Part shown: one piece after another, positions 20,265 to 30,203 of the stretch
Layout: each line of letters starts with the position of its first letter
How positions within the stretch are numbered: the stretch's first letter is position 1
Assembly (NCBI GenBank): GCA_963662175.1
Contig: OY759224.1
Span: 32,931,489-32,995,488, forward strand
Length of the DNA stretch: 64,000 nt
Reading direction: 5' to 3'
Source: Aradus depressus
Taxonomy: Eukaryota; Arthropoda; Insecta; Hemiptera; Aradidae
Made by a program: the position numbers and the translations under genes
The notes under the pieces: model-generated
What the model saw: only the letters and a program-made list of their open reading frames with translations
The model's database searches: none
What the model was told of the DNA's origin: nothing

Positions 20265-20357
20265 TTGGCGCCCAACGTGGGGCATTTGCTAAAAAAATTG
20301 AACAGATAATAAATTCATAGAATAATTAACCATTTCATTGGCGCCCAACTAAGTGGC
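20202..20357 (+). other. Three tandem primer-binding sites
   Basis: TGGCGCCCAACGTGGGGC occurs at 20202-20219 (inside the LTR) and 20266-20283 (immediately after it). A third, damaged copy TGGCGCCCAACTAAGTGG starts at 20339. Each is preceded by a CATTTCAT-like block (spacing 64 and 73 bp). The 18-mer is complementary to the 3' end of the tRNA-Lys-1,2 type. The second copy is the formal site by LTR boundary. Confidence 0.92.
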
Positions 20358-20525
20358 CAATTAGAGTGTGCGAATAAAGGGAAATCTAACAATTAAAGTG
20401 AAAATATATAGATTTCGATGTTTAATGTAGTTCAGTACAGTTTAATTTGATTAGAATTAAGAATATTTTTTGATCTGTAATATCTTGTAATTTTTTTTGT
20501 TGAATAAGTAGCATTGTGAAGCAAG

Positions 20526-21779
20526 ATGGCGGATGAGGACACAGGTGAGTCGACCCATAGCATGGCGGGAGAGCAAGGTCCGGAGTTTGTTTACGATGGG
20601 GAGGTGGGAGAATTAGCTGCAGGAATGGACGGAATCGGGAGTGGCCTCGGCGGATTAGGACTCCGGAACGTAGATAGCGATGTTCGGGAATCTGGATTTG
20701 TAGAAGGAACGGGAGAAAATTCTATGATAGTCATGAGTCCGCTTATAGGAAGGTCGAATTCGGGGGATGAGGAAGCAAATAAAAAGAAAGACGATAATCC
20801 GTTTAATCCGAGCCAATTTGAGCAAATGATGGATCGTATGGAACAGTTAAGTTGTAAGATAGAAACTAATAAAAAAGAAATAATCGAGTCGGTTGAGCAA
20901 AGGTTTGGGTTTTTTGAAATACAAATAAGTAAAAATATAGAGCAACTAAGGGGGGAACAACAAAATAATTTAATAACAGTAAAAAAAAATTTAGAACAAA
21001 GTATAAATGTAAATAAAACCAAGATTGAAGAACTAGATATAATAGTTAAAACCGTTCACCAGGGGATACTAGAGACAAATGCTAACGTTAATGCATCCGT
21101 GGAACAAGGGAGAATGGAAACGCTCCAGAATATAACCGATGAAAAAAAAAATACCGAAATAATAGTGGAGACAAAAACAGATCTTATTGAAGTTGAAAAT
21201 AAATGTGAAAATAAATTAATAACAGATGAGAAAAAGAAATTAAATGAAATAGGTAATGCTCAGAAAAATGAATTAGAAATAAGTAAAAGCAAATCAAATA
21301 GAAAGGAAAATAGAAAAATAAAATTGAACAAAGAAATAAATAAAGATTATATTCCGTTTAATACATTATGTCGGCTAGGTTTTATTAGAAAAAGTTATAA
21401 ATTGTCAAAAATATCCAAAGATAAAATAAAAAATAAAAATATCCTTATCTTGAAAGTAAAATTAACAGAAATAAATTATAAGAATAATTGTAAAGGAAAT
21501 TTGGGCCATATTTGCCAAGAAAGTTGTGATAAGAAAAAATTAAAGAAAACTAATAAAAGAAAAGCTAAAGTAATGTTGCAGCCAAATTCTAGGAGAATTA
21601 GATATCGGAAGATAAAGTTGTACAAATATGAAAATAAACAGAAACAAAGTGCTTACTTTAAAATCCCAGAACTAATAAAGTTAATTAAAAATCACACTAA
21701 ATTAAAGAAAATTAAAAATCACAAGAAATTTAAAAAAAAAAAAAAGTTTCCTTCAGATAAACCGATGGATTATTTTTGA
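20526..21779 (+). CDS. gag: Gag-like protein of LTR element 1 (417 aa)
   Basis: Single long ORF starting 260 bp after the LTR, with the start in GCAAGATGGCG. Residues 1-90 are acidic and Gly-rich. About 95-230 are predicted heptad-rich coiled coil (EQMMDRMEQLSCKIETNKKE onward). About 250-410 are extremely Lys/Asn-rich, suggesting nucleic acid binding. A poor zinc-knuckle-like C-KGNLGH-IC-QESC (C322, H328, C330, C334) does not fit the C-x2-C-x4-H-x4-C rule. I see no capsid domain. Position after the primer-binding site suggests a Gag derivative that kept oligomerisation and RNA-binding parts; function is inferred, not recognised by homology. The overlapping 143-codon antisense ORF is a shadow. 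Confidence 0.7.
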   Translation: MADEDTGESTHSMAGEQGPEFVYDGEVGELAAGMDGIGSGLGGLGLRNVDSDVRESGFVEGTGENSMIVMSPLIGRSNSGDEEANKKKDDNPFNPSQFEQMMDRMEQLSCKIETNKKEIIESVEQRFGFFEIQISKNIEQLRGEQQNNLITVKKNLEQSINVNKTKIEELDIIVKTVHQGILETNANVNASVEQGRMETLQNITDEKKNTEIIVETKTDLIEVENKCENKLITDEKKKLNEIGNAQKNELEISKSKSNRKENRKIKLNKEINKDYIPFNTLCRLGFIRKSYKLSKISKDKIKNKNILILKVKLTEINYKNNCKGNLGHICQESCDKKKLKKTNKRKAKVMLQPNSRRIRYRKIKLYKYENKQKQSAYFKIPELIKLIKNHTKLKKIKNHKKFKKKKKFPSDKPMDYF

Positions 21780-22713
21780 TAACAAGGAACTTGTGTAATT
21801 GGATTTTTAAATGAACTTATGGCTATGGTTTCTGTTTTTTAAATATATTTTTCTTAAATCATAATAAGTAAAAATAAAACTAAATTATAAATTAAAAGTA
21901 AGCAGCTAATGAATAAATTGTTTTTATTACGAAGTAGCAAATAATAGCTTTGTTGTGTGTTTTTCACCTTGGAAATAAAGATTTAAAAAAAAAAATCTTA
22001 AATTGAGAAGTCGAAACTATTGAAATATGAAAATCAAAATATAATAAAATCTGAATTGATAGTACGGTCACTTATAAAACTGATATCACTAAACCAACAT
22101 GTTGATGGAAGATAGATTCTGGTGGAGAGACGGACTGCAACTAACGGGATTCTGTGGGACAGAGAGGTAGTACACACTTCAAATAGGATTATGATAGTTT
22201 GACCCATATAAACAATGCATGTAGGTCTGACCTAATGACCGATATCTAGCTAAAAAAATTGTAATATAATTCGATTCTTGATATTTTGTGAATTTGTGAT
22301 GTAGAGAGAATTTATTGAAGTCTTGTGTCATGTTGTAAAAATAAATAATAATAACATAATAATTATCATTATGTGACTTGTCGGTCTTTGCTATGGCAAT
22401 TTTGTTTTTGATCAAGTATGACCTCCTATATGTTAAAATCATGAGAGATCTTGCTCCATGTGTGTGTGGATCGGCTTGTCTGGGTCATATAAGCCTCGCT
22501 TAATCATATGTTTTTCTTTCTTAGTTTATGAAATTGAATTTGTTTTTTTTGGTTATACATGTTCTTAAATTTTATGGTTATATGTGATATTGTAAAAAAA
22601 AAAAAAAAAAAAAGTGTTTAGTGCCTTCTCCACTCTGAAAAAAATTTTGATATTTTAATGTTTTTTTATGATAAAAAAAACAAAATTATTTATTGAAATT
22701 ATATTATATTTTG

Positions 22714-22748
<35 letters not shown>

Positions 22749-22772
22749 TGTTTGCTAGTTAATGTATTATTG

Positions 22773-22807
<35 letters not shown>

Positions 22808-22826
22808 TTTGTTAGTTACCTTTATA

Positions 22827-22861
<35 letters not shown>

Positions 22862-23053
22862 TTTCTATGAAATTGTACATGTTATAATTATAATATTGGT
22901 TAGAGGATTGATTGCATAAGTATTTAAAAATGTTAGAAAGAAAATAGTGTATTAATGAAAAAAAAAAAAAAATGTTTACATAAAATATGTGTCAAAAGGT
23001 TCAAAGTATTTGTATGCATAGGGCTGTAAAGAATAACAGATTTCTTTGTATAT
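21780..23053 (+). other. Noncoding 3' region of element 1 with poly-A array
   Basis: No ORF of note. At 22592-22860 four A tracts of about 20-35 are separated by related spacers (TGTTTGCTAGTTAATG, TGTTTGTTAGTTACC), a degenerate tandem array. No trace of pol motifs. Confidence 0.75.
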
Positions 23054-23063
23054 AGGAAGGGGA
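23054..23063 (+). other. Polypurine tract of element 1
   Basis: AGGAAGGGGA ends two bases before the 3' LTR: the usual plus-strand primer position. Confidence 0.8.
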
Positions 23064-23065
23064 TA

Positions 23066-23958
23066 TGTGACGTGTAGAATGGGGGGGTCACAAAGAATAA
23101 AAGAAATTGTTATTCTTTATAAAAATAGTAGAAAAAAAAAAATAGTAAGTACAAATAAATAAAAATGTAGGTACATCTTGGCAAAAGATATTAAAAGTAA
23201 GAAAAAAGAATATGATTAATTGTAAAAGAAAAGACTAACCTGATGACATTGGGTGGGGGAAAAGATGGCGAGAAGGGTAGAAGGAGCCGACTCGTGGTAG
23301 TAGAGTTTTGGAGCATCTTGGAGGAGGTGTAGTCTGTTTTTGGAGGAACTTGGAGGAGGTGTCGGGTGTTTTGAAGAGTGTAGAAGGAGCATAGAAGATG
23401 GAAGGTAGCAAATTTATATAAAGGAGTGTCGTGGAAGTGAAAGAAAGAAAAATCCCGAGAAGTTAAGTTTTATATATGGAAGGAGGATAAGGCTGAGAGG
23501 AGGGTGACGAAGAAGGAAAGAGTCAAAAGAGGATATAGTGTGCCGTGAGTTGCCAGAAATTTCTAATCCATGTTTATAATCATCCAGTTTGTGTCATTTG
23601 CCAAGAGTACATTTTTTTCTGTCTAAATTAACTCATAAGAGGTTTATTTCATGTATTGTCAAAAATTTATAATAGTTCACTAACCCCGTAACCTTTTTTT
23701 TTTAACCATTTACAAAAAAGAAATTAAAAATATACACTTATAAAACATTATGATTTAAAAATTGTAGTTATCATTTTTCCTTTATTTTCACATAAACACT
23801 CTAAATAAGAAAAGAATGCCACCCCTGTTTTTTTTTATAGATTTATGAATTAAAGAAGGAATAATATAAATCAAAGTAAGTAAGAACCATTTCATTGGCG
23901 CCCAACGTGGGGCAATTTAAAAAAATAAAATTAAATTCATAGATTAAGAATCATTTCA
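23066..23958 (+). repeat. 3' LTR of element 1
   Basis: Collinear with the 5' LTR, one A shorter in the tract near 23131. It carries the extra primer-binding-site copy too (about 23896-23913) and ends at (AT)n 23959-23974. Confidence 0.95.
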
Positions 23959-23974
23959 ATATATATATATATAT

Positions 23975-24160
23975 TTCGTTGCGGTTTTTAACCACTTGAG
24001 TCCAAAAATGAAAAAAAAAAACGTATCTAGCTGTGTGTGTGTGAGTATGTGCTAGTGTTCACAACACCCAAAGAATGAATGTATCGACATGAAATTTCCT
24101 AAGTCGGCTACAATGAAAGGTGGCTTAGAGGGGAGGTTTAACACAAAAACACTAATAATT
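23975..24160 (-). repeat. HP repeat, continuing after LTR element 1
   Basis: AAAAATGAAAAAAAAAAACG, GTTCACAACACCC, ATGAATGTATCGACATGAAA and AAAAACACTAATAATT, reverse orientation. It is the continuation of the copy whose hairpin is at 19290, and is interrupted again by the SINE at 24161. Confidence 0.8.
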
Positions 24161-24509
24161 GAGGGTGCCGGTAGCTCAGTGGTATGCGTGCTTGTCTTCT
24201 GAGCTCAAGATCGTGGGTTCGAAACCCGACCGAGGCCCTTAGTTTATTTTATCTGGGAGGTAAAATGAACTTAAGCACGCCGTCTTTCGGATGCGACGTT
24301 AAGCGATGGTCCCTAGCCTGTACGATGTCGGGTACTCGTTCAAGACCCCAACCCTAGGTGAATAAAAATTTAGGGTAGGCAAAAATTTAGGACTCCCACA
24401 GTAGAGTCGGGCTCATGTTCACCAAATTGACGAAAGAGCGCTCTGGTAATAGGCGATATGACCTCGTAGTTAAAGCCCGGGCATGAGTCATAAAACCTAG
24501 CCTAACCTA
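24161..24509 (+). repeat. SINE inserted in HP repeat
   Basis: Full length with tail CCTAGCCTAACCTA. The 10-bp duplication ACTAATAATT lies at 24151-24160 and 24510-24519. Removing the SINE restores the HP motif ACTAATAATTGCCG. Confidence 0.95.
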
Positions 24510-25065
24510 ACTAATAATTGCCGTCGTAATGTATGTATTGACACCATATTTCGTACGTATTGACACCGCATCTCGTATGTAAATAAAAAGCTCCGTAAGG
24601 AAAACACCTATTAATATTTAGTTGAGTCGTCGAAAGGGAGGGGAGATGAGAGGTGGTGGGGGGGGGGGGGGGGTTGGAGGGGAGGGAGGGACTCAACTCA
24701 AATACCCCAATAACTGTAATGAATGTATCAATACAAAGTTTATTCTGAGGATTCAGAAGCCATTATGTATTTCAAATATTGGAGTGGATTGGTTTTGTAG
24801 GAAGAGGGAATACGTAATTGATTAGTTTGTGCTGAGAAAGTTCAATTGATTCAAACTTGTTGACCCATTTTTATATGTTTATCCATAATCCCATAAGGAC
24901 GACAACTATTGTTTTTCAGCCAAATCGGTCATTGGGAAGAAGGGATTAGTTAGGAGGGATTAGGGCTAGACTCAATAACAACTATGAATTACGATGTATG
25001 AACATGAAATTTCGTGCGAGGATTCAGAAGTTTCTGTACAAAACAAATATTGAATGAAACTGTCA
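24510..25065 (-). repeat. HP repeat, several modules
   Basis: Repeated reverse modules (GTAATGTATGTATTGACACC; AATGAATGTATCAATACAAA; GATGTATGAACATGAAATTT) with G-rich spacers, including a G tract at 24657-24673. Confidence 0.7.
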
Positions 25066-25082
25066 TTTTAAGAAGAGTTAAA

Positions 25083-25955
25083 CTGTGGTAAAAAAAAAAA
25101 AAGGTTTAATGTGTTAATCTTAAATAAATGATAAAGAAAAAAAATATATAAATAATAATTAATAATAGAATTAATAATACTAAAATATAATTAAATAAAC
25201 AGTAAATAATAAACAATTAAAAATAAATTATAAAATACTACATTTCCTATAGAAATTTTATCTCTTTTCTTTTACTAAATTTTGATTTCTACAGTAATTT
25301 TCGAAAAGGGCCCTAAAAAATATCAGAGTTTAAGACGTGCAATTTTTAAGAAAGTGCACGTATTTTAAAAAAAAAATCAATTAACCAACTTTTCATTTGG
25401 ATTTCTAAAGAGATGCCATTTTAATAATTTTAAATAATATCAAATCTAATCGAAAGGTTTTCAAATAATCTTACTGGGCCAACAGGGAAAATAAATAGAA
25501 TAGAATTTACTAGAACCAACATTGGGTTTATTTTCTTAAATCTACATTATTAAAATTAAAACTAAACATTGAAAACAAACAAAAGTCAAAAGAAAAATCT
25601 TAAAAACTAAATTCTTAACACTAATTCAATCTTTTTTTGATTTAAATTTTGGCCATTCTTTTAATTTTATTTAAGTTATATATTTCTGGGCATATATCCT
25701 GTACATATAAACAAACAACAGTATCTTCTTTGCGGATCAATTTCACTGCCAATTCACTCAGACCGTCTCCATTCAACCCAGGCCTAGACTCGTCTGGGCA
25801 CACTAAACACACTAAAAAAACAGCTGATGGCCATGTTTTTTTTTTACTCATTTGTTTTAAAAGACATTTGGTTTTTATATAAAAATAAATATAATTAATT
25901 TGTTAATGTTTATAATTTAATCATTTTAATGTGTGTATTATTTTTATACATCACA
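25083..25955 (+). repeat. Duplicated segment D, copy 2 (empty site)
   Basis: Uninterrupted paralogue of 8340-9123 plus 9475-9550, carrying the unoccupied SINE target ATATAAAAATAAATATAA. Confidence 0.85.
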
Positions 25956-25961
25956 AAACAT

Positions 25962-26010
25962 AATTGATTAATTCGTTCTGGGGAAGTACATTGCCAATGA
26001 TCTACCATAT
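25962..26010 (-). repeat. HP repeat, 5' end
   Basis: AATTGATTAATTCGTTCTGG and GAAGTACATTGCCAATGAT. Confidence 0.7.
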
Positions 26011-26794
26011 TTTTTCTTGAATGAACTTCAACTTGTGTTTTTTTCATCAGAGATGTAACTTTACCACCGTAATTTGCTTTTCAAATGTTTCCATTCATTA
26101 AACTTGTACGTCATCTGTTTTTCAGTAGATCGGTCATTCATTGATGAAAATTTGGCCAATTTATCCTCTCCTGTAATATCGTATCCCTTTGTCTCCCTTC
26201 TAGAAGCCTTGTCCTGCCCTGAAGGTCTGTCCAAGGACCCTTAAATAATAGGACTGTACTAATAAATTGCCTTTAGGGGTCGCCCATAAATTATAAGACC
26301 TTAGCAGGGGAGGAAAGGCATTAAGAAATCTTTCTTACATAAAATCTATTGATAGATAATACATTCTTCTTATTTGAAATACAATTTTACTTAAAATTTT
26401 TACATATGTCAAAAATTAAAATATTAATTCAAATTTTGTCAGGGGATGAAACGAAATTTACTCAATATAGAGGTTTAATGCCCTTCCCCACTTCTTGAAG
26501 TCAATAGATACAAAAAAAATATTTAAATATCAACTAAAAATGTTCATGTTAGAGGAAACCCTTTACACGGAAACGGAATTTTATTCTCACTGTTCAAAAA
26601 GAATAATATAATCACAATAAAGAATTTTGTTTCATATCCAATAACATTATTTGATACAAAGCTTTCATTTTTATTTTTTGGGCCGAGTTCCTCCACACCT
26701 TAAAGGTCAGTCCAATGTACGTTATTGTTTTATTTATTAATTTATAATTTTTTATTTATTTAGACTTTTTATACATTCATTTATAATTGATTAA

Positions 26795-26796
<2 letters not shown>
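26011..26796. other. No recognised feature
   Basis: Unique-looking AT-rich sequence, running into the (TA)n tract at 26797-26839, which is the target of LTR element 2. Confidence 0.5.
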
Positions 26797-26839
<43 letters not shown>

Positions 26840-26842
<3 letters not shown>

Positions 26843-28179
26843 AGCATGTCTACCCTATAGATAATGCTCAGAACTGGCGATGTCTATGAGAGGATCGCGA
26901 TCGCTAGGAGCAAAGTATGGGTTGTGTGGTGTTGAATAAACGAGAATTGCATTTGGAAGAGAATGCTCGGAACCAATGATGCCTGCGAGAGAATCGCGAT
27001 CGCTGGGAGCGAAAATAAAGAATAATAGAGACACAATGGAAAGGAAGCCAAGATAATTGTCTACATCCGGTGTATAAGGAATAAGCAGTAAAGGTTTTTT
27101 TTCTTACTCCAGGTTTTCACACAACTAGAGGCAGATGTTAATTGGTAATATGCGATTGGCTGGAAATAAAATGGGCGGAGTCCGACGACGAATCAAGTCT
27201 CGAGAACTGTCCCCTACCACGGTCGGATATCGGAAGCCACTCCCCGTTTTACTCATTCTTCGTTCATATCTTGGTGGATCACCACGTTCCTCTCTTTGTA
27301 AAGCCTAGTTTCAGTATGTGAAAGTACTTTCTTCGCTCATGTCTTGGCTGGTCACCACGTTCTTTTTATATTGTACAGTTGAGTTTAAATATGTGAATTA
27401 ACTTTCTTCGTTCATGTCTTGGGTGATCACCACGTATCTTTTCTATAAGTAATATCAGTTAAAATATGTGAATTAACTTTCTTCGTTCATGTCTTGGTGG
27501 ATCACCACGTATCTTTTCTATAAGTAAAGTTTAGTTTGAATATGTGAAATTACTAACAGTCTTCGTTCATGTCTTGGTGGATCACCACGTATCTTTTCTA
27601 TAAGTAAAGTTTAGTTTGAATATGTGAATTAGTCGTAGAGACACACTTTGATTTTGGACGGTGCAAAGTCAGTGGGGGTGTAACTTCTGGTGTGCCCTCG
27701 AAACTACGCAGATCTTCAGGGACTATGTGAATAGACGATTTCTACGGGAAGTCCAGAAAGGGTGATCACGCCGTCATTCGCCATGGATATCGTATCGAGG
27801 TACCTCGTAATTAAGTTATAATTCAGTCCTTCAGACACACGGCCAAATTATATATATTCAATTGTTGTTTTGTAAATATGTTCTCATTAAAATAAATATG
27901 TTAAAGTTATAGGTTTGATTCATTTCATTTCCCCCCCCCCCCACTCATGCTTCTTCTGGTTGACAACAGTAATTAATTATTGTTAATTACTGATGTCAAC
28001 TAACCGTTAGGATCTTGTAACCGTTCTTCCCGTGGGAGTGCTTTCAGCTATTCAGGCATTGTTTAATTAAAGTCGCGATTTAAATAATTTTCAAATTTAA
28101 TAATTTTTCGATCTCAATTTTATTTATTTTATTAATTACGTGATTTGCACTCACACACAGGGAGGGAAATGGTTATAAT
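26840..28179 (+). repeat. 5' LTR of element 2
   Basis: Begins TGTAGCATGTCTACCC and ends GGTTATAAT, without the usual CA. A pair of about 100-bp direct repeats near 26862 and 26963 share GATCGCGATCGCTRGGAGC. A five-unit array follows (see 27258). AATAAA signals at 26937 and 27893. Confidence 0.93.
27258..27638 (+). repeat. Five-unit palindromic array in LTR 2
   Basis: CTTCGTTCATGTCTTGG starts at 27258, 27331, 27406, 27481 and 27561 (spacing 73-80). Each unit contains an inverted motif near GGTGGATCACCACGT and ends in ATATGTGAATTA. The same array is at about 33520-33900 in the 3' LTR. A plausible protein-binding enhancer or insulator array; no factor identified. Confidence 0.85.
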
Positions 28180-28202
28180 TGGCGCCACCGAACAGGGACT
28201 TG
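28180..28202 (+). other. Primer-binding site of element 2
   Basis: TGGCGCCACCGAACAGGGAC directly after the LTR. It matches the tRNA-Lys-3 type site (TGGCGCCCGAACAGGGAC) except for two extra bases (AC) after TGGCGCC. This is a different Lys class from element 1. Confidence 0.85.
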
Positions 28203-28619
28203 ATTTGTTTATTAATTATGCCAATTAGTATAATTAATGAACCCCACTAATCGGTCCCTTATTAATTAATTAATTTTTTTTAATTAAAAAAAAAAAAAAA
28301 ATTTTTTTTTTTTGCTTTTTAACGTAGATTCCAGCCTATTAGGCCACAATGTTATATTTTCACTTAAAGTCGGTATTTAGAATCAAAACTGAAGAAGGAT
28401 GGGTGAGGGTAGGGACAATGAATGACATCATTTATTGAAATAATTTTATTTTTTTTTGTTTTTGATTTTTTTTTTATGTAGATTTAGTAGGCATTTATTT
28501 TACATATTATAACTATTGTTGTATTGTGATGCCATCTGACAGGTCACCATAGAAATTAGGTTAGCACCAGACCTCCCGTATAATTCATTTAATTGTTTTG
28601 ATATATATTTCTTATCAGA
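28203..28619 (+). other. Gag leader of element 2
   Basis: About 420 bp, untranslated, with an A tract directly followed by a T tract near 28286-28312 that would pair as a hairpin. Likely place for packaging signals by analogy; none identified. Confidence 0.5.
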
Positions 28620-30203
28620 ATGGAAGGGAAAGGGAAGTCGGACTTAGAGCCGATACAGACACGGTCTAGGAAAACTATCCGTACGCCCCCGGAGTCCCCG
28701 GTAGAAAATCCTAAATTTGACCTAGAGGCGATGTTTAAGGCCATGCAGGAACAGATGGGAAACTTGGGAAAGGATTTAAAAGCGGACATGCAGGAACAGA
28801 TTTCGGGACTAGGACAACAGGGAAAGGCCATGCAGGAACAGATAGGACAGCAGACTTCGGAGATAAAGGAACAAATTTCGGCAATGGCAAATAATATCGA
28901 ATCCATTAATCGCGATATGGGCACTCTACGATCTGAGTCCGGAGAATTGAGAACTAGACAGGATAATTTAGAAGGGAAATATGACAAACATGTTTCTGAA
29001 GTTAGGGACATGGTAGATGTCTGTCATCATGAAATGACAGGTAGGATCATGTCAGAAACACAACGTTTAGATAAGGAGGTCGAGGAAATAAATTCGAACC
29101 AAAATCTTTTTCGTACCGATTGTGAGAAGAGATTCGCCAATATCTCGAAGAGAATAGATACTGTTTCGGGTCAAAATCAGGTCTCAACCCCAAAACATAA
29201 TGACCAAGTGACGTTCCCCATCCCTGAAGAACATAAGGATTGGTATACAGGTCAGACCTTTGCTCGCGAACAACCTAGTAACGTCACTTTCCAAAATACG
29301 TATATAAAAAATTACGAACGTAACAAGGTAACGTTCCGTAACAATGTGTTGGATTTACCCAACCATTTCATATCAAATTTAGAAATTGCATATAGTCACA
29401 TTGGAGAATTTTATAATCTGAACGAATTTATAAAGTCACATTTAAAGGGCGAGGGTCTGGATTGGTTCCTTGTAAAGTCAGGAAGTATCCGCTCTTTTGA
29501 TGAATTCGTCAATGCGTTCAAAGATAGGTTCTGCGGGGAGAAATATGACGTTATAGTCCGTAGGGAACTTGATACCCAAGGCTATGCCGATCATATGGAT
29601 AAAACACCCAGCGAACATTTTTCAAAATTAGTGTCACGACTCCAGGATAGTACATATAAAATTCCGGAAGGCTACGTATGTGAACTATTAAGCAAACATT
29701 ATGGAGAGACGGTCGAAAATTCAGTTAGGATCCAGGGAATAATCTCTATTGAGAGACTACATGAGCAAATAATTAGGATAGGTACTAACATAATTAGACG
29801 TGATTGTAAATTAAAGGATAGTTCTTGGAAAGGCGGGGAAAGACAGTACCGACCAGATAGTCTTCCGAAAAACAATAACTTTCCCAAACAAGACCTACCT
29901 CGTTACAATTCTGGGAATGCACGGGGAACCTCTCACTACAATCAAGAGAGAGGGAATCAATTTAGCCGAGGCCCTTCCCGCGAGTCAAATCCAAATTACG
30001 ATCGGCCACGTAATTACTATGACTCAAATCAGAATTATAATCGACCACCTAATTATAGGGATAACCAGTCGAAACCTAACGTAAGAAACATGGAGGTAGT
30101 GACCGACAACAATGTCAATACAGACATGAAAGAAATAAAGCAATCCCTTGGAGAGTTGGCTAACAACCTGAAACCAATTGTTGACCGCTTGATAAAAAAC
30201 TAA
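28620..30203 (+). CDS. gag: Gag polyprotein of LTR element 2 (527 aa)
   Basis: Structural protein expected to form the cytoplasmic particle. Residues 35-185 are coiled coil with repeated MQEQ blocks (EAMFKAMQEQMGNLGKDLKA; KAMQEQIGQQTSEIKEQISA). About 240-395 is a Ty3/gypsy-type capsid with the hallmark order FIKSHLKGEGLDWFL, SFDEFVNAFKDRF, then TPSEHFSKLVSRLQ. About 400-490 is a basic Arg/Asn/Tyr-rich tail (NPNYDRPRNYYDSNQNYNRP) standing where a CCHC zinc knuckle is usual; no knuckle is present. The end (491-527) looks amphipathic. The ORF is unbroken, in line with recent mobility. Its stop immediately follows a -1 slippery site, so a fraction of product is probably extended into pro. Confidence 0.88.
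   Translation: MEGKGKSDLEPIQTRSRKTIRTPPESPVENPKFDLEAMFKAMQEQMGNLGKDLKADMQEQISGLGQQGKAMQEQIGQQTSEIKEQISAMANNIESINRDMGTLRSESGELRTRQDNLEGKYDKHVSEVRDMVDVCHHEMTGRIMSETQRLDKEVEEINSNQNLFRTDCEKRFANISKRIDTVSGQNQVSTPKHNDQVTFPIPEEHKDWYTGQTFAREQPSNVTFQNTYIKNYERNKVTFRNNVLDLPNHFISNLEIAYSHIGEFYNLNEFIKSHLKGEGLDWFLVKSGSIRSFDEFVNAFKDRFCGEKYDVIVRRELDTQGYADHMDKTPSEHFSKLVSRLQDSTYKIPEGYVCELLSKHYGETVENSVRIQGIISIERLHEQIIRIGTNIIRRDCKLKDSSWKGGERQYRPDSLPKNNNFPKQDLPRYNSGNARGTSHYNQERGNQFSRGPSRESNPNYDRPRNYYDSNQNYNRPPNYRDNQSKPNVRNMEVVTDNNVNTDMKEIKQSLGELANNLKPIVDRLIKN

Larger units (their letters stand above)
19371..23958 (+). mobile_element. LTR retroelement 1, gag-only, non-autonomous
   Basis: 4588 bp bounded by near-identical LTRs (894 and 893 bp, TG...CA). 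Internal order: primer-binding sites, one long Gag-like ORF, about 1.3 kb of noncoding sequence with poly-A tracts, polypurine tract, 3' LTR. No protease, reverse transcriptase, RNase H or integrase frame is present, so transposition would require a related element in trans. The LTRs differ by eye only in one A-tract length, implying recent insertion. Target is (AT)n; the duplication is therefore ambiguous. Confidence 0.93.

Noticed and set aside
20591..21022. 143-codon antisense ORF
   Set aside because: It is the shadow of the Gag-like ORF of element 1; composition reflects the sense coding sequence and no domain is seen.
28589..29011. 140-codon antisense ORF over gag of element 2
   Set aside because: Cys/Ser-rich reading of the complementary MQEQ repeats; shadow of the real ORF.
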